A stretch of 64,000 nucleotides of DNA from Vibrio fluvialis (GTDB lineage: Bacteria; Pseudomonadota; Gammaproteobacteria; Enterobacterales; Vibrionaceae). The position numbers and the translations under genes are program-made. Shown piece after piece: positions 36,204 through 45,643 of the stretch (position 1 is the stretch's first letter; every line of letters starts with the position of its first letter). The notes under the pieces are model-generated. The model searched no databases. It saw only the letters and a list, made by a program, of their open reading frames with translations, and was not told the DNA's origin. The stretch lies in the NCBI RefSeq assembly GCF_900460245.1, contig NZ_UHIP01000002.1, positions 1,612,001-1,676,000 of the forward strand, in the 5' to 3' direction.

Positions 36204-37130
36204 ATGAAGTTTCGCCAGATTGAAGCGTTCCGCAATATCATGCTCCGCGGTACCACCGCTGCAGCGGCGGCAGAAATGCACGTCACGCAACCTGCGGTCA
36301 GCCGTTTAATCAGCGATTTAGAACACTCGCTCGGATTCCCGCTGTTTGAACGCCGCAAAGGCCGCTTGTATCCCACCCATGAGGCCGGTGAGTTTTTCCG
36401 TTCGGTGGAAGAGAGTTTTCTCGGTTTAGAAAAACTGGAATCCGTCGCGGCGCAGATCCGCAGCCAGGCGCCGAAAGAACTCAAAATCGCCGCCACTTCC
36501 GCGATCGCCAGTACGTTGTTGCCGATGGTACTGACCGAGCATCAACGCTATTTTCCACAAGAAAAAGTGGTGATTCACACCGACGGCATGGCAGAAATTG
36601 TGATGAAGTTGCAAACCAACTCGGTAGATCTGGCGGTGGGCCTGCAATTGCCGCAATTGAGTGGTATTGAGCAGGAGTTTATCGGCAATGCGCGCTATGT
36701 GTTCGCGGCCAAAAAGGGCCATCCGCTGCTGAAAAAGAAAGTGATTACCGCCAAAGACCTTGCCGGAGAATCGGTGATCACGGTGCTCGACAACAACCCT
36801 AACTACTGGCAGAAACTAACGCAGGTGCTGAGCGAAGTTGAATCGCAGCTCAGTCGCCGCATCTACATCGACACCTCCCACACCGCGTATTCAATGATTG
36901 CTCAGGGATTAACCGTGGGCATCCTCGAACCCTTTGCGGCGCGAGTGTGGGCCAGCAATGGTGTGGTGACCCGCCCCTTTGAGCCAGCGGTCTATTACCC
37001 TTACGGCCTCGCCTATCCGACCAACACCCGCCACCATAAATCGCTCTACCGCTTTACCGAATCAGTCAAACAGGCGGCGAAAAGTATGCCCGAGTTTTTT
37101 ATGGATGAAGAGAACAGCGTTGGCCAATAG
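36204..37130 (+). CDS. LysR-family regulator of the peptide ABC operon
   Basis: 308 residues. LysR helix-turn-helix 1-60 (KFRQIEAFRNIMLRGTTAAAAAEMHVTQPAVSRLISDLE), then a substrate-binding effector domain about 90-295. Divergent from the ATPase-binding protein-permease-peptidase operon across about 190 bp that contains a good inverted repeat, so it most likely controls that operon and itself. Related regulators of this type often respond to amino acids or peptides; the ligand is not known. Confidence 0.92.
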   Translation: MKFRQIEAFRNIMLRGTTAAAAAEMHVTQPAVSRLISDLEHSLGFPLFERRKGRLYPTHEAGEFFRSVEESFLGLEKLESVAAQIRSQAPKELKIAATSAIASTLLPMVLTEHQRYFPQEKVVIHTDGMAEIVMKLQTNSVDLAVGLQLPQLSGIEQEFIGNARYVFAAKKGHPLLKKKVITAKDLAGESVITVLDNNPNYWQKLTQVLSEVESQLSRRIYIDTSHTAYSMIAQGLTVGILEPFAARVWASNGVVTRPFEPAVYYPYGLAYPTNTRHHKSLYRFTESVKQAAKSMPEFFMDEENSVGQ

Positions 37131-37151
37131 CCAACACGTATCTAAGCTGCG

Positions 37152-38162
37152 TTATTCCGCCTCCGCCAAGCACTCTTTAAACTGCTCTTTGATATCGAGA
37201 ATCTGAGGCAGGTTGGCGATAAACAGCGGAATCAGTTGCGGGTCAAAATGCTTGCCCGCCTGTGTTTGCAGAAACTCGACCGCTTCGTCCACCGGCCAGG
37301 CTTTTTTGTACGGTCGCTCGCTGGTAAGCGCATCAAAGACATCGGCAATGGCGGCAATGCGCCCTTCAACCGGAATATCTTCACCCGCCAGACCATGCGG
37401 GTAACCGCTGCCATCCCACTTTTCATGATGAGTAATCGCGATGGTATGTGCCAAAGCCACCAGCGCCGAGCGAGGTTTCGCAAGAATGTTGGCACCAATC
37501 TGCGCATGCTTTTTCATGTGATCAAATTCGTCATGATCAAGCTTACCCGGCTTAAGCAGAATCTGATCCGGAATGGCGATTTTGCCGATGTCATGCATGG
37601 TGGAGGCCATACGCAGTTCGTCGGCCTGTTCTTCATCCATCCCTGCCGCCATCGCAAGCGTTTTGGCGTAATGGCTCATGCGTTGTACGTGCATGCCGGT
37701 TTCGTTATCTTTGTATTCCGCCGCGCGGCCAAGGCGCTGAATCAGGTCGATTTGCGTTTCGCGCAGCGTTTCGATTTTCACCAGCGAGAGATGCGTTTTC
37801 ACCCGCGCTCTGACGATGGCAGGCACGATCGGTTTGACGATGTAATCCACACCACCAATTTCAAACCCTTTTTCTTCATCAATGGTATCGCGCAAAGCGG
37901 TAACAAAAATGACCGGAATCGCTGCCGTCGCGGCGTTGGCCTTCAACTGTTCACACACGTCAAAACCGGTCATTTCCGGCATCATGATGTCCAGCAGCAC
38001 CAGATCGACACTCTCCTGCTCCAGCAATGCCAGCGCATCCTGACCAGAACGGGCAAACGACAGGCGATAATGATCCTGCAACACCTGGCGCATGACTTTG
38101 AGGTTGGCGGGTTCGTCATCAACAATCAGAATTCGCGGTGGCTGTTTCGCAAGCAAAGACAT
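37152..38162 (-). CDS. response regulator with HD-GYP phosphodiesterase domain
   Basis: 336 residues. Receiver domain about 8-128 with phospho-acceptor D58 (LLDIMMP); HD-GYP domain about 145-330 with H190-D191 and HHEKWDGSGYP at 245-255, all catalytic motifs intact. It should degrade cyclic di-GMP when phosphorylated. Lies 11 bases downstream of the hybrid kinase gene, its likely phosphate donor through the HPt domain. Confidence 0.95.
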   Translation of the reverse strand: MSLLAKQPPRILIVDDEPANLKVMRQVLQDHYRLSFARSGQDALALLEQESVDLVLLDIMMPEMTGFDVCEQLKANAATAAIPVIFVTALRDTIDEEKGFEIGGVDYIVKPIVPAIVRARVKTHLSLVKIETLRETQIDLIQRLGRAAEYKDNETGMHVQRMSHYAKTLAMAAGMDEEQADELRMASTMHDIGKIAIPDQILLKPGKLDHDEFDHMKKHAQIGANILAKPRSALVALAHTIAITHHEKWDGSGYPHGLAGEDIPVEGRIAAIADVFDALTSERPYKKAWPVDEAVEFLQTQAGKHFDPQLIPLFIANLPQILDIKEQFKECLAEAE

Positions 38163-38173
38163 ACAGTTTCCTC

Positions 38174-41100
38174 TTATTGAAGCGCATTCAACGCCTGCTG
38201 CATTGCCTGCGCAGCCGCTTTGAAATCGAACTCGTCAATGGCGTTGTGAGCCTCGACAATCTGTTTTTTTATGGTGGCCGGTGACGACTGAAGCAGCAGC
38301 GTCGCCAAATCATCGCGCAGTTCCCCTGACTGAGTGGCGTGCAACCAGTCGTTGAGGTGTACGATCAGAGCCTGAGTATCGATCTCTGCATCGGCTGTGA
38401 TTGGTACATTCTCCTGCGAATGGTCATTGAGTCTGGCGCTGTCGCGTTTCAGCGCTGCCCAATAACGTTCAATGTCGGCAAGCGCTTGATTCACGTGAGC
38501 AGGCAGATGAGCATCGGCGGATTTTTCTAATTGCGTAAAAGCGTGGAAGAGCGGCATCAATGCCAGATTGCCAGCCAGCCCTTTCAGTGCATGCGCCCGC
38601 TCGGCGAGTTGACTCCAGGCGCCATCATCGGCCAGTGCCGCCAACGTGCTTGCCACCTCACCCTGTTTGTCGAGCCAGGCTTGTAACTCCACTGCGTATA
38701 AGCGTTCGTCACCCCACAATTTCATCGCCTTTGCGAAATGCACGACTTGATAATCTGAATCTGTGGTTTGTTCACGTTCAACTGCTGGATTCGAGTTGCT
38801 GGCTTGCGGCTTGATGTTCAACACACGCGCCATTTCCTGAGTCAGTTGCGCAAAATCAACCGGCTTGTTGGCAAAGCCTGCCATGCCTGCATCTCTGGCC
38901 TGCAAACGATCTTCAATCAACACACTGGCCGTCAGCGCCACAATCGGGACCTGAGACAGATTCTGCTCGGCCTCCCAATGGCGAATCTCACGGCTGGCGC
39001 CAAGGCCATCAAGGTTTGGCATCTGAATATCCATCAGCACCACATCCGGGAGCACCGTCTGATATTGCCGCACCGCTTCGAGACCATCCTGAGCGGTGAA
39101 TACCGTGTGCCCCTGTCTTTCAAGCAAGATACGCAGCAGGTTAATGTTCTGTTCAATGTCATCACACACCAATACGCGCAGATGCGGCAACGCCACCACC
39201 TGAGATGACGGCGTAGCGACGGTCAGTTCACTGGCCGGGAGCGGCAGTTCAATCACGAAGCAACTGCCTCGGCCCGGCTGACTGGTTGCCGAAATCTGGC
39301 CGCCCATCAGCTCGACCAGCTGTTTAGAAATTGAGGTACCCAGCCCCGTACCACCAAAGCGGCGGCTCATTGACGCATCGGCCTGAGTAAAGGGTTCGAA
39401 AATCGCGTTCAGGCGCTCCGGCTCAATCCCAATACCGGTGTCGGTCACACTAAAACGTATCCAGCCAGGCTTATCGGTCATCGGGTCGACAGCCAGCGTG
39501 ACGCTGCCGTGCTCGGTAAACTTAATGCCGTTACCGACCAGATTCATCAACACCTGACGAATACGATCTTCTGCGCCTTCGACCACTTCGGGCAAGTCGG
39601 CCGACATAACTAAATCCAACTCAACCCGTTTGCTTTTTGCCCCCAGCCACAAGGTTGAGATCACGGTGTCGACACACGCCGCAAGCTTAAATGGAATCGG
39701 CTCTATTTCGAGTTTGTTCTTCTCCAGCTTGGCGCTGTCGAGAATGTCATTGAGCAGATGCAGCAGCGAACGCGACGACTGACAAATGGTTTGCAGGTGA
39801 CGACGATTTTCGCCGCTGATGTCGGAATCAAGCAGAATGTCGGTAAAGCCGATGATGGCGTTCATCGGTGTGCGGATTTCGTGGCTCATATTGGCAAGAA
39901 ACGAAGCTTTACTTTCCGCCGCATCTTCGGCGCGCAGCTTCGCTTCCAACAGCTCGCTTTCCATCTGTTTGCGACTGGAGATATCGACCATGACACCGTC
40001 TGACCACACGACATTGCCGTTTTCATCGCGCACAATCATGCCATTTTCCAGCACCCATACCGTGTGACCGTCCTTGTGAGTGACACGGTATTCAATTTCG
40101 TACGTTTCCCGTTCATCCAGTGAGTTGCGAATGTTGTCGCACAACTGAGGGCGATCTTCTTCGAACAGGCAGTCAAAAAACGAGACTTCTCCGGAAAGCA
40201 GCACATCGGCAGAGTAACCACACAGCTCTGCGACACCGTCACTGAGGTAAATCGGAGTCCAGCCATGATCGAGCAGGCGACGAAACGACGCACCGGGAAT
40301 GTTTTGCATCAGCGAGCTAAGGCGCTCCTCGCTTTCACGCAGCTTTTCTTCCATCGCTTTGCGTTGCGAAATGTCCGCGATAAAGCCGACAAACAGCGTT
40401 TCACCGTCATCGAGATTGACGCGGCCGACGCCGAGACGTACCGGAATCAAATCACCATTGCGATGACGCGCGTAAACTTCGCGCGGTGAACCGATGACGC
40501 TCGCTTTACCCGTTTCCAGATAACGTTTGAGATAGCCATCGTGCTGCTGTTGGTGGTGCGATGGCATCAGCATCGACACATTGCGCCCGAGCACTTCATT
40601 TTCCTGCCAGCCAAATATCTGGCTGACCGCCGCATTGATGCCCTGAATTTCGCCTTTGGCATTGATGGTGATCACACCGTCGGTTGCGGTATCCAGAATG
40701 GCTTGTAATCGCGCTTCGCCAGAGGTCTTTTCCGACAACAGCTGGCGGTAACGTAGCTGTGAGCTGACGTTGAGTGCCAGCGTGGAAATCAACAATGTGA
40801 AAATCGCCACCGCCAACGCGAGCTGCTGATTATCCTGAACGCCTGCATGCATGCCCGCCACAGGGGTAATGCACTCTAACTGTTCAATAAAACGCGCCGC
40901 TTCCATACCGGTGTAATGCATCCCCGAAATGGCCGCGCCCATGATGACCGCGCTGATCAACTTCACGTGCAGAGAGCGCAAAGCAGGAAAGCGTTTTCGC
41001 AGCAAACGGCGCGCCGAGAGCGCAATAAACGCCAGAACCACCGCCACCACAATAGAGAGCGCGAACCAGTACGGATCATAGCGCAGCGCCATGTCCATCC

Positions 41101-41533
41101 GCATCGCTTCCATACCGAGGTAATGCATCGCACCGATGCCTGCGCCGACAATCAGTCCATTGCGCAGCGTGAGGCGACAGGAGTCCGTTTCATCGATCAG
41201 AGATTTGAGCACGATGTAGCTGGCGACAATCGCGGGCAGCAGCGAGAGCGCCGTGATCATTGGGTCGTAATCCATCGAATGCGGCATCGCGAAAGCCAGC
41301 ATGCCGACAAAGTGCATACTCCAGATGCCTCCTGCCATGATGAAAGCGCCGGAGAACAGAGCGATGCGGCGATATTTGCTGATCACAATATGGCGCGCAG
41401 CCGCCGCGAGACGCAAAGCGAAGAACGATGCCATTGAGGCGAGAAACACCGAAAGCAGCACCAGCCACGGGTCATAAGTTCCGGTAACCAGTTTAGATGG
41501 GTCGACATCCGTAACAAAAAACTGCTCAAGCAT
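38174..41533 (-). CDS. MHYT-PAS hybrid histidine kinase with REC and HPt domains
   Basis: 1119 residues. Seven-helix MHYT sensor about 20-260, with MHF at 73, MHY at 136 and MHY at 205, thought to bind copper and sense O2, NO or CO. Then PAS about 275-390 and PAS-PAC about 405-522, HisKA with H551 (MSHEIRTP), HATPase about 650-765, receiver with D835 (LMDIQMP) and HPt with H981 (ERAHALKGLAGN). The full phosphorelay lies in one protein and would pass phosphate to the HD-GYP regulator downstream. The upstream context is odd: no strong Shine-Dalgarno, and an inverted repeat whose arm abuts the ATG. Confidence 0.95.
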   Translation of the reverse strand: MLEQFFVTDVDPSKLVTGTYDPWLVLLSVFLASMASFFALRLAAAARHIVISKYRRIALFSGAFIMAGGIWSMHFVGMLAFAMPHSMDYDPMITALSLLPAIVASYIVLKSLIDETDSCRLTLRNGLIVGAGIGAMHYLGMEAMRMDMALRYDPYWFALSIVVAVVLAFIALSARRLLRKRFPALRSLHVKLISAVIMGAAISGMHYTGMEAARFIEQLECITPVAGMHAGVQDNQQLALAVAIFTLLISTLALNVSSQLRYRQLLSEKTSGEARLQAILDTATDGVITINAKGEIQGINAAVSQIFGWQENEVLGRNVSMLMPSHHQQQHDGYLKRYLETGKASVIGSPREVYARHRNGDLIPVRLGVGRVNLDDGETLFVGFIADISQRKAMEEKLRESEERLSSLMQNIPGASFRRLLDHGWTPIYLSDGVAELCGYSADVLLSGEVSFFDCLFEEDRPQLCDNIRNSLDERETYEIEYRVTHKDGHTVWVLENGMIVRDENGNVVWSDGVMVDISSRKQMESELLEAKLRAEDAAESKASFLANMSHEIRTPMNAIIGFTDILLDSDISGENRRHLQTICQSSRSLLHLLNDILDSAKLEKNKLEIEPIPFKLAACVDTVISTLWLGAKSKRVELDLVMSADLPEVVEGAEDRIRQVLMNLVGNGIKFTEHGSVTLAVDPMTDKPGWIRFSVTDTGIGIEPERLNAIFEPFTQADASMSRRFGGTGLGTSISKQLVELMGGQISATSQPGRGSCFVIELPLPASELTVATPSSQVVALPHLRVLVCDDIEQNINLLRILLERQGHTVFTAQDGLEAVRQYQTVLPDVVLMDIQMPNLDGLGASREIRHWEAEQNLSQVPIVALTASVLIEDRLQARDAGMAGFANKPVDFAQLTQEMARVLNIKPQASNSNPAVEREQTTDSDYQVVHFAKAMKLWGDERLYAVELQAWLDKQGEVASTLAALADDGAWSQLAERAHALKGLAGNLALMPLFHAFTQLEKSADAHLPAHVNQALADIERYWAALKRDSARLNDHSQENVPITADAEIDTQALIVHLNDWLHATQSGELRDDLATLLLQSSPATIKKQIVEAHNAIDEFDFKAAAQAMQQALNALQ

Positions 41534-41599
41534 AAGGTGATCGTTCTTCTTGTGATGAATAGATGGTCAGAAACGGCACAAGGTACTATTGATCACCTT
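41534..41599 (-). promoter_or_regulatory. inverted repeat abutting the hybrid-kinase start codon
   Basis: AAGGTGATC (41534-41542) and GATCACCTT (41591-41599) are exact 9-bp complements 48 bases apart. In the minus-strand mRNA the second arm immediately precedes the AUG, so pairing would place the start at the base of a stem. It may act as an RNA or DNA control element. Confidence 0.45.
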
Positions 41600-41757
41600 C
41601 AATGTGTAGTGATTCATGAGAAGAATATCAATTATCTTAGTTATTGATTAACAACCTTATTTTTGTTGTGGATACACTAAATCAGCAAAAGCTGATGCAA
41701 CTGTTTGAGCCTGCTGAGGAAATTGCTCAACGTCACCATGACGGAGCAAAAAGCAGA

Positions 41758-41784
41758 CAAAGCCGCTGGTGAGCAGCGGCTTTG
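41758..41784 (-). terminator. terminator of the surE-like/lipoprotein operon
   Basis: CAAAGCCGCTG (41758-41768) and CAGCGGCTTTG (41774-41784) make a perfect 11-bp stem with a 5-nt loop. On the minus strand it follows the lipoprotein stop and leads into TCTGCTTTTTG. Confidence 0.85.
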
Positions 41785-41801
41785 GAAGAAGAAACAAGAA
41801 A

Positions 41802-42431
41802 TCAGATTTTCACCCACACCTGAGGAAACGTCGCGCTGTTGGTCTGAATATTCAGGCTGACCAGAGATTCGTTCTCCGTCTCCAGAGTAACCAGATTCAC
41901 ATGCCCTGCTGCGGCGCATTGGTCATCCGTCAGTTGCATGTCCGCCAAGCCATTGACCTCGGTGGTCGCGGTCAGACTGCCTGAGCTTTCACAACTTGCG
42001 CCACTGACGGTAAGTGCGCCGCTGTCATCGATGCTCATTTGCAGCAGTGCGTCGTGATAACGCGCCTGATAGGAGCCGGCAAAGCTGGCAATATCCACGC
42101 TCTCTGCAGAGACCGGTGACAGAATGGTTTCACCATTGCTGTTGGTGCACGCCAGAGCAGCGGCGCTCATTTCGCAACTTAACCCCGCCGCCGAAAATAC
42201 CAGCTTACCTTCACTACTGCTGCCCACATACGAGGTCTGATGCTCACGTTCATCCCACAGCGTCAGTAACGTCGCCGAATTCTGCACCACAACCTGCGCT
42301 GATAAAGGCAGCGTGTCGTCACTCCATACCACACCTTCATACGTGCCTACTTGTATGGTGTTGTCAGTGGGTTTACACCCCCACAATGCGAACGCGCAGC
42401 AAAGTGCCATCATCCATTGTTGCTGTTTCAT
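41802..42431 (-). CDS. predicted lipoprotein, unknown function
   Basis: 209 residues, not recognised. The N terminus MKQQQWMMALCCAFALWGC is a lipoprotein signal with LWGC as box (Cys about 19). The mature part is beta-rich with no membrane segments and two or three Cys residues (CEM, ACTN, CESS), suggesting a small periplasmic or outer-membrane beta protein. It starts 10 bases after the SurE-like gene, so they are co-transcribed and may cooperate. The ATG is chosen over a GTG one codon earlier. Confidence 0.75.
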   Translation of the reverse strand: MKQQQWMMALCCAFALWGCKPTDNTIQVGTYEGVVWSDDTLPLSAQVVVQNSATLLTLWDEREHQTSYVGSSSEGKLVFSAAGLSCEMSAAALACTNSNGETILSPVSAESVDIASFAGSYQARYHDALLQMSIDDSGALTVSGASCESSGSLTATTEVNGLADMQLTDDQCAAAGHVNLVTLETENESLVSLNIQTNSATFPQVWVKI

Positions 42432-42441
42432 CACCGCTTCC

Positions 42442-43446
42442 CTACTCCAAACCGATCAAACGCTGGCCAACCAACGCGACTTTGCCGCGTGCCGCCTGCA
42501 CGTTGCCATCAATCGTGCTGATGGTGATGTAGCCTTCGTTAACCGCGACACCTTCAGAATCTTCACTGCTGTCGCCGGCATCACCAGTGGTGAAAGTCAG
42601 CCCTTGCTTGCCAGATAGCGCACTCGTTGCCGCCGCTTGCGCTTCTTCTGAAGTCATGCCGCCCGCAATCAGGCTCTGCATGGTGTAGTACAGCGCGGTG
42701 GAATCGGTAGACAGATCATCGCTGAATTTAAGCAGCGCGCCGCCGCCGTTCCAGCCCACATCGGTAAACTTGTACCCCTGCGTGTTGTTCATCTCTTCCG
42801 GGGTATTGACGTTCAACCCAGTGTAAGCAGGCAATAGCGGCTGGCCCGAAGGTTGATTGGCCACCAGCTGCGCGACAATCTTAACCACCACGTTCGCCAC
42901 CAGTTGTGACTGCTCTGCGTCTGACGCGGTATTGGAATTGGCGCTAACCGCAATGGCCGGAATGCCACGGCTGAGTGAAATCATCGCCGCACCGAGCGTG
43001 CCGGAGTTGTTGTTCATATAACCAAGGTTGTTACCTTCATTCGGCCCCGAAATCACCAGATCCGGATCTTGCCCCCACACGGCCTGCGCGGCGACATCAA
43101 TACCGTAAATCGCCGCCATCACTGGCGTTCCTTCTGCGAAACTGGAAAACGCCACCGAGGTATCGGTGTCACCGACACAATATTCCTGATCCGCCGACTG
43201 GGTCTCATCAACCGACACGGGTTTGAGGAACGTCATCGCGCCGCCTTTGCCACTCTGTCCGGTACAAGGGGCCGACATAATCACATCGTGCCCCGCCGCT
43301 TCGAGCGTGCTTTTCATCACCTGAATGTTGGTGGTGTCCCAACTGTCGTCATTCGTCAGCAGAATATTGAGCGCAAAAGATGGGTTGGAAAGCGTCAGGG
43401 CGCCACACGCTGCCATCGTCAGGCAGACTTTTGAGAATTGCTTCAT
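42442..43446 (-). CDS. exported SurE-family 5'/3'-nucleotidase
   Basis: 334 residues. Signal peptide 1-25 (ends NPSFA), then a SurE fold: metal-binding NDD at 32-34 in ILLTNDDSW, conserved Ser in the GQSGKGGAMTF loop, and Asn/Ser in SGPNEGNNLGYMNNNSGTLGAAM. SurE normally removes phosphate from nucleoside monophosphates in the cytoplasm; this one is about 80 residues longer and exported. The C-terminal region includes TIDGNVQAARG typical of the SurE end. A periplasmic phosphate- or nucleotide-scavenging role is inferred. Confidence 0.88.
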   Translation of the reverse strand: MKQFSKVCLTMAACGALTLSNPSFALNILLTNDDSWDTTNIQVMKSTLEAAGHDVIMSAPCTGQSGKGGAMTFLKPVSVDETQSADQEYCVGDTDTSVAFSSFAEGTPVMAAIYGIDVAAQAVWGQDPDLVISGPNEGNNLGYMNNNSGTLGAAMISLSRGIPAIAVSANSNTASDAEQSQLVANVVVKIVAQLVANQPSGQPLLPAYTGLNVNTPEEMNNTQGYKFTDVGWNGGGALLKFSDDLSTDSTALYYTMQSLIAGGMTSEEAQAAATSALSGKQGLTFTTGDAGDSSEDSEGVAVNEGYITISTIDGNVQAARGKVALVGQRLIGLE

Positions 43447-43476
43447 GATTGATCCGTTTTTTCACTGTGTTGTCTT

Positions 43477-43501
43477 CCGCTCAAACTCCGTGTTTGAGCG
43501 G
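43477..43501 (-). promoter_or_regulatory. leader hairpin upstream of the SurE-like gene
   Basis: CCGCTCAAAC (43477-43486) and GTTTGAGCGG (43492-43501) form a 10-bp stem with a 5-nt loop, 30 bases before the start codon. It may be a terminator for the upstream gene or a leader hairpin; there is no T tract. Confidence 0.5.
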
Positions 43502-43603
43502 TCTGGACGTTACTTTTGCGAAAAAACATGACGCTTCGGTTACAACTTTTCAGCGGTTCAATACAGAGATATCTTTAAAATATTTTCACTAAATTTCAAT
43601 CAG

Positions 43604-44707
43604 TTAAAAATCATCGATAGCAATATCAATCCGATTTGGAGACATCTTTAAACGGTAGCAAGACTGCGCGTTTTGATCTTTTCGGCCATTTTCAAATCCG
43701 CAAGCTTCCGTGAGCGTCTCCCCAACCACACCCAGCAGCGCCTCTTTAATTTTATTGCGGTTCTGATCGAGGGTTTTGGCCCGCAAACCATGTTGTTTAA
43801 GCTCGCTAATGGCGCGCCCATGACCTCCGAATTGCTCCATCAACTCAATCAAACTTTGCGCACTGAACACATCCGGACGGTTCGCTGGCGGGTTGCTCAC
43901 CCAGCCATTATCGCTCTCGCACTTGCGGCGCTGCGCGTACCACAGCCAGTAAATGGCCGGCGTAACCGACAAAGGGATCACCAACGCATTCAGGCGAACC
44001 TGAAGTTGACCGGAATGAGTGATGAACTTGAGCGTCAACGGCTGCGAAGCTTGATTGAGCAGTTCAACCGCATCTTCAATCGTGTATGAAGACTGGTAGC
44101 TGGCGATCACCGCCAGCAAATAATCACCATCAGGTTCAGCGCTCGGCGCCGAACCGCGAAAGTGTTGCAGCGCTTGCTTCCAGACCTTGGCATCAGCTCC
44201 CTGCTGAGACAACTGATGCAGCAAACGCTGATCGCTCAGCCTGAGTGGTTGCGGCCGCCAGCGCATCAGCAGAGAAGTCAGCCCCGCCGCCAACAGCGCA
44301 ATACTGACCCATGGCAACCACTGCACATCGCACTGCATGGAAAGGCGCTGCGCCTCACCCTGCGATGGCAGCTGTAGCGTAATCGGGAATCGCAGCCCGT
44401 TTGTTGCCGAGTTTGAAGACTCAAACCCGCACGTTGCCAGCACTTGCAACGGGTTGTGCCATTGCAGATGGTTCAGCGTCTCACGGCTTTGCAGCGCAAA
44501 CAGCACTTGGGTTTCAGCCTGCTCGCCCAATTCAGCACTGTCCCGCCAAACCAGACTACGCGCCGCCTCAATCGGGCCATCAATCAACTGCTGCAAACGT
44601 GCCTGAGCCTGCATCACGCTGACCAACAGCGAGATCAGCAGATAACACACGGTCAAACCAAACACGCGAGCGATCGGTGCGCGGCGTACTAAGGAAATAA
44701 GGTTCAT
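43604..44707 (-). CDS. membrane protein with possible winged-helix C terminus, unrecognised
   Basis: 367 residues, not recognised. Membrane helix about 15-33; periplasmic segment about 35-130 with two Cys (TCGF, MQCD); second helix about 132-148; cytoplasmic part 150-367. The last 60 residues (NRNKIKEALLGVVG ... CYRLKMSPNRIDI) look like a helix-plus-wing DNA- or protein-binding fold, at low confidence. The ATG overlaps the stop of the PhnD-like gene by four bases (ATGA), so the products are coupled. This suggests a transmembrane signalling protein reading out the periplasmic binding protein. Confidence 0.6.
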   Translation of the reverse strand: MNLISLVRRAPIARVFGLTVCYLLISLLVSVMQAQARLQQLIDGPIEAARSLVWRDSAELGEQAETQVLFALQSRETLNHLQWHNPLQVLATCGFESSNSATNGLRFPITLQLPSQGEAQRLSMQCDVQWLPWVSIALLAAGLTSLLMRWRPQPLRLSDQRLLHQLSQQGADAKVWKQALQHFRGSAPSAEPDGDYLLAVIASYQSSYTIEDAVELLNQASQPLTLKFITHSGQLQVRLNALVIPLSVTPAIYWLWYAQRRKCESDNGWVSNPPANRPDVFSAQSLIELMEQFGGHGRAISELKQHGLRAKTLDQNRNKIKEALLGVVGETLTEACGFENGRKDQNAQSCYRLKMSPNRIDIAIDDF

Positions 44708-45534
44708 GGGGCGGAAGCTGTCAGCAATTGTTTGAGGCGAAGCTGCAACGCTTGCAGCACTTGAACGTCGCGCAATGAACGGGAAACAAACCAGCCACCA
44801 GCGGAAATACCCTGCGCGATCGTCGTTTGATAAAACGTATCGCCCTGATACAGCGGGCTGTAATTGGTATCCGGAATGACATCAATCTCCCCCGTCATGA
44901 GCGCAGAAACCATCGCCTGACGTGACGGATAACGGATCACATTAGCAGCATGAATATCAATAGACAGTTGCTCCAGCACTTGTACCGGCAGCTGATAGCC
45001 AGAGCGACTGAAGGTATCACTGAGCAGACCGATACGATGCGTCGCAAGGAATTGCGGCGTGATGGGCTCGCGGGCAAACCACAGCGCATCGTATTGAGGC
45101 ATGGGCAGCAGGGTCTCGTAGTAGCGCTGATAGTCCGGGCTCAATCCCGCCAGATGATAGTCGCGCCCCCACATCAGATCGAAATCCTGCTGATAGATCA
45201 TACGTGGCGTCAGTTCACCACGTGGCAACCATTGCACCGTAACATCACTAAAACGGTGATTGAGAACAGGGTCACTGCACAGCGTTGACAGCAGAGGCCT
45301 TGCCATAACATGCGCCGGGATCAATATGGTTAGATTGGGCAGCGCTGGGTCGGCGTGTTTTGTTGCCTTAACCGCAGAACAGGATAGCTGATTAAAAGTG
45401 AGAGTTTGGGGCATGGTGAGTATTGGTGCTTGCAACCAAGCCATCAACCCGACGAACAAGATCAGGCTCATCAGGGTGTAACAGCGCGGCGCAGCGGGAT
45501 GGTGCCAGAGCCGCGTCATGACGTCATTCATCAC
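44704..45534 (-). CDS. membrane-tethered PhnD-like substrate-binding protein
   Basis: 276 residues. A hydrophobic N-terminal segment (about 19-38, with no cleavage site I trust) is followed by a periplasmic binding-protein fold of PhnD/SBP type: NLTILIPAHVMARPLLSTLC, then DLMWGRDYHLAGL and GEIDVIPDTNYSPLYQ. No ABC permease or ATPase is nearby. It is coupled to the membrane protein downstream, so sensing rather than transport is likely, as in TorT-TorS or VieS-type systems. Ligand unknown. Confidence 0.65.
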   Translation of the reverse strand: MMNDVMTRLWHHPAAPRCYTLMSLILFVGLMAWLQAPILTMPQTLTFNQLSCSAVKATKHADPALPNLTILIPAHVMARPLLSTLCSDPVLNHRFSDVTVQWLPRGELTPRMIYQQDFDLMWGRDYHLAGLSPDYQRYYETLLPMPQYDALWFAREPITPQFLATHRIGLLSDTFSRSGYQLPVQVLEQLSIDIHAANVIRYPSRQAMVSALMTGEIDVIPDTNYSPLYQGDTFYQTTIAQGISAGGWFVSRSLRDVQVLQALQLRLKQLLTASAP

Positions 45535-45643
45535 GGCGATACGTTCCTTCGTTTTGTGAAGAAACTACGCCAATGTTATGAAGTTAATATGACAATTTAG
45601 AACGATTACGGCTGTTCGGTGCATTTGACCACCGATTTAGCGA

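Noticed and set aside
37236..38180. 314-codon plus-strand ORF opposite the HD-GYP gene
   Set aside because: Arg/Phe/His-rich antisense frame of a gene with intact catalytic motifs.
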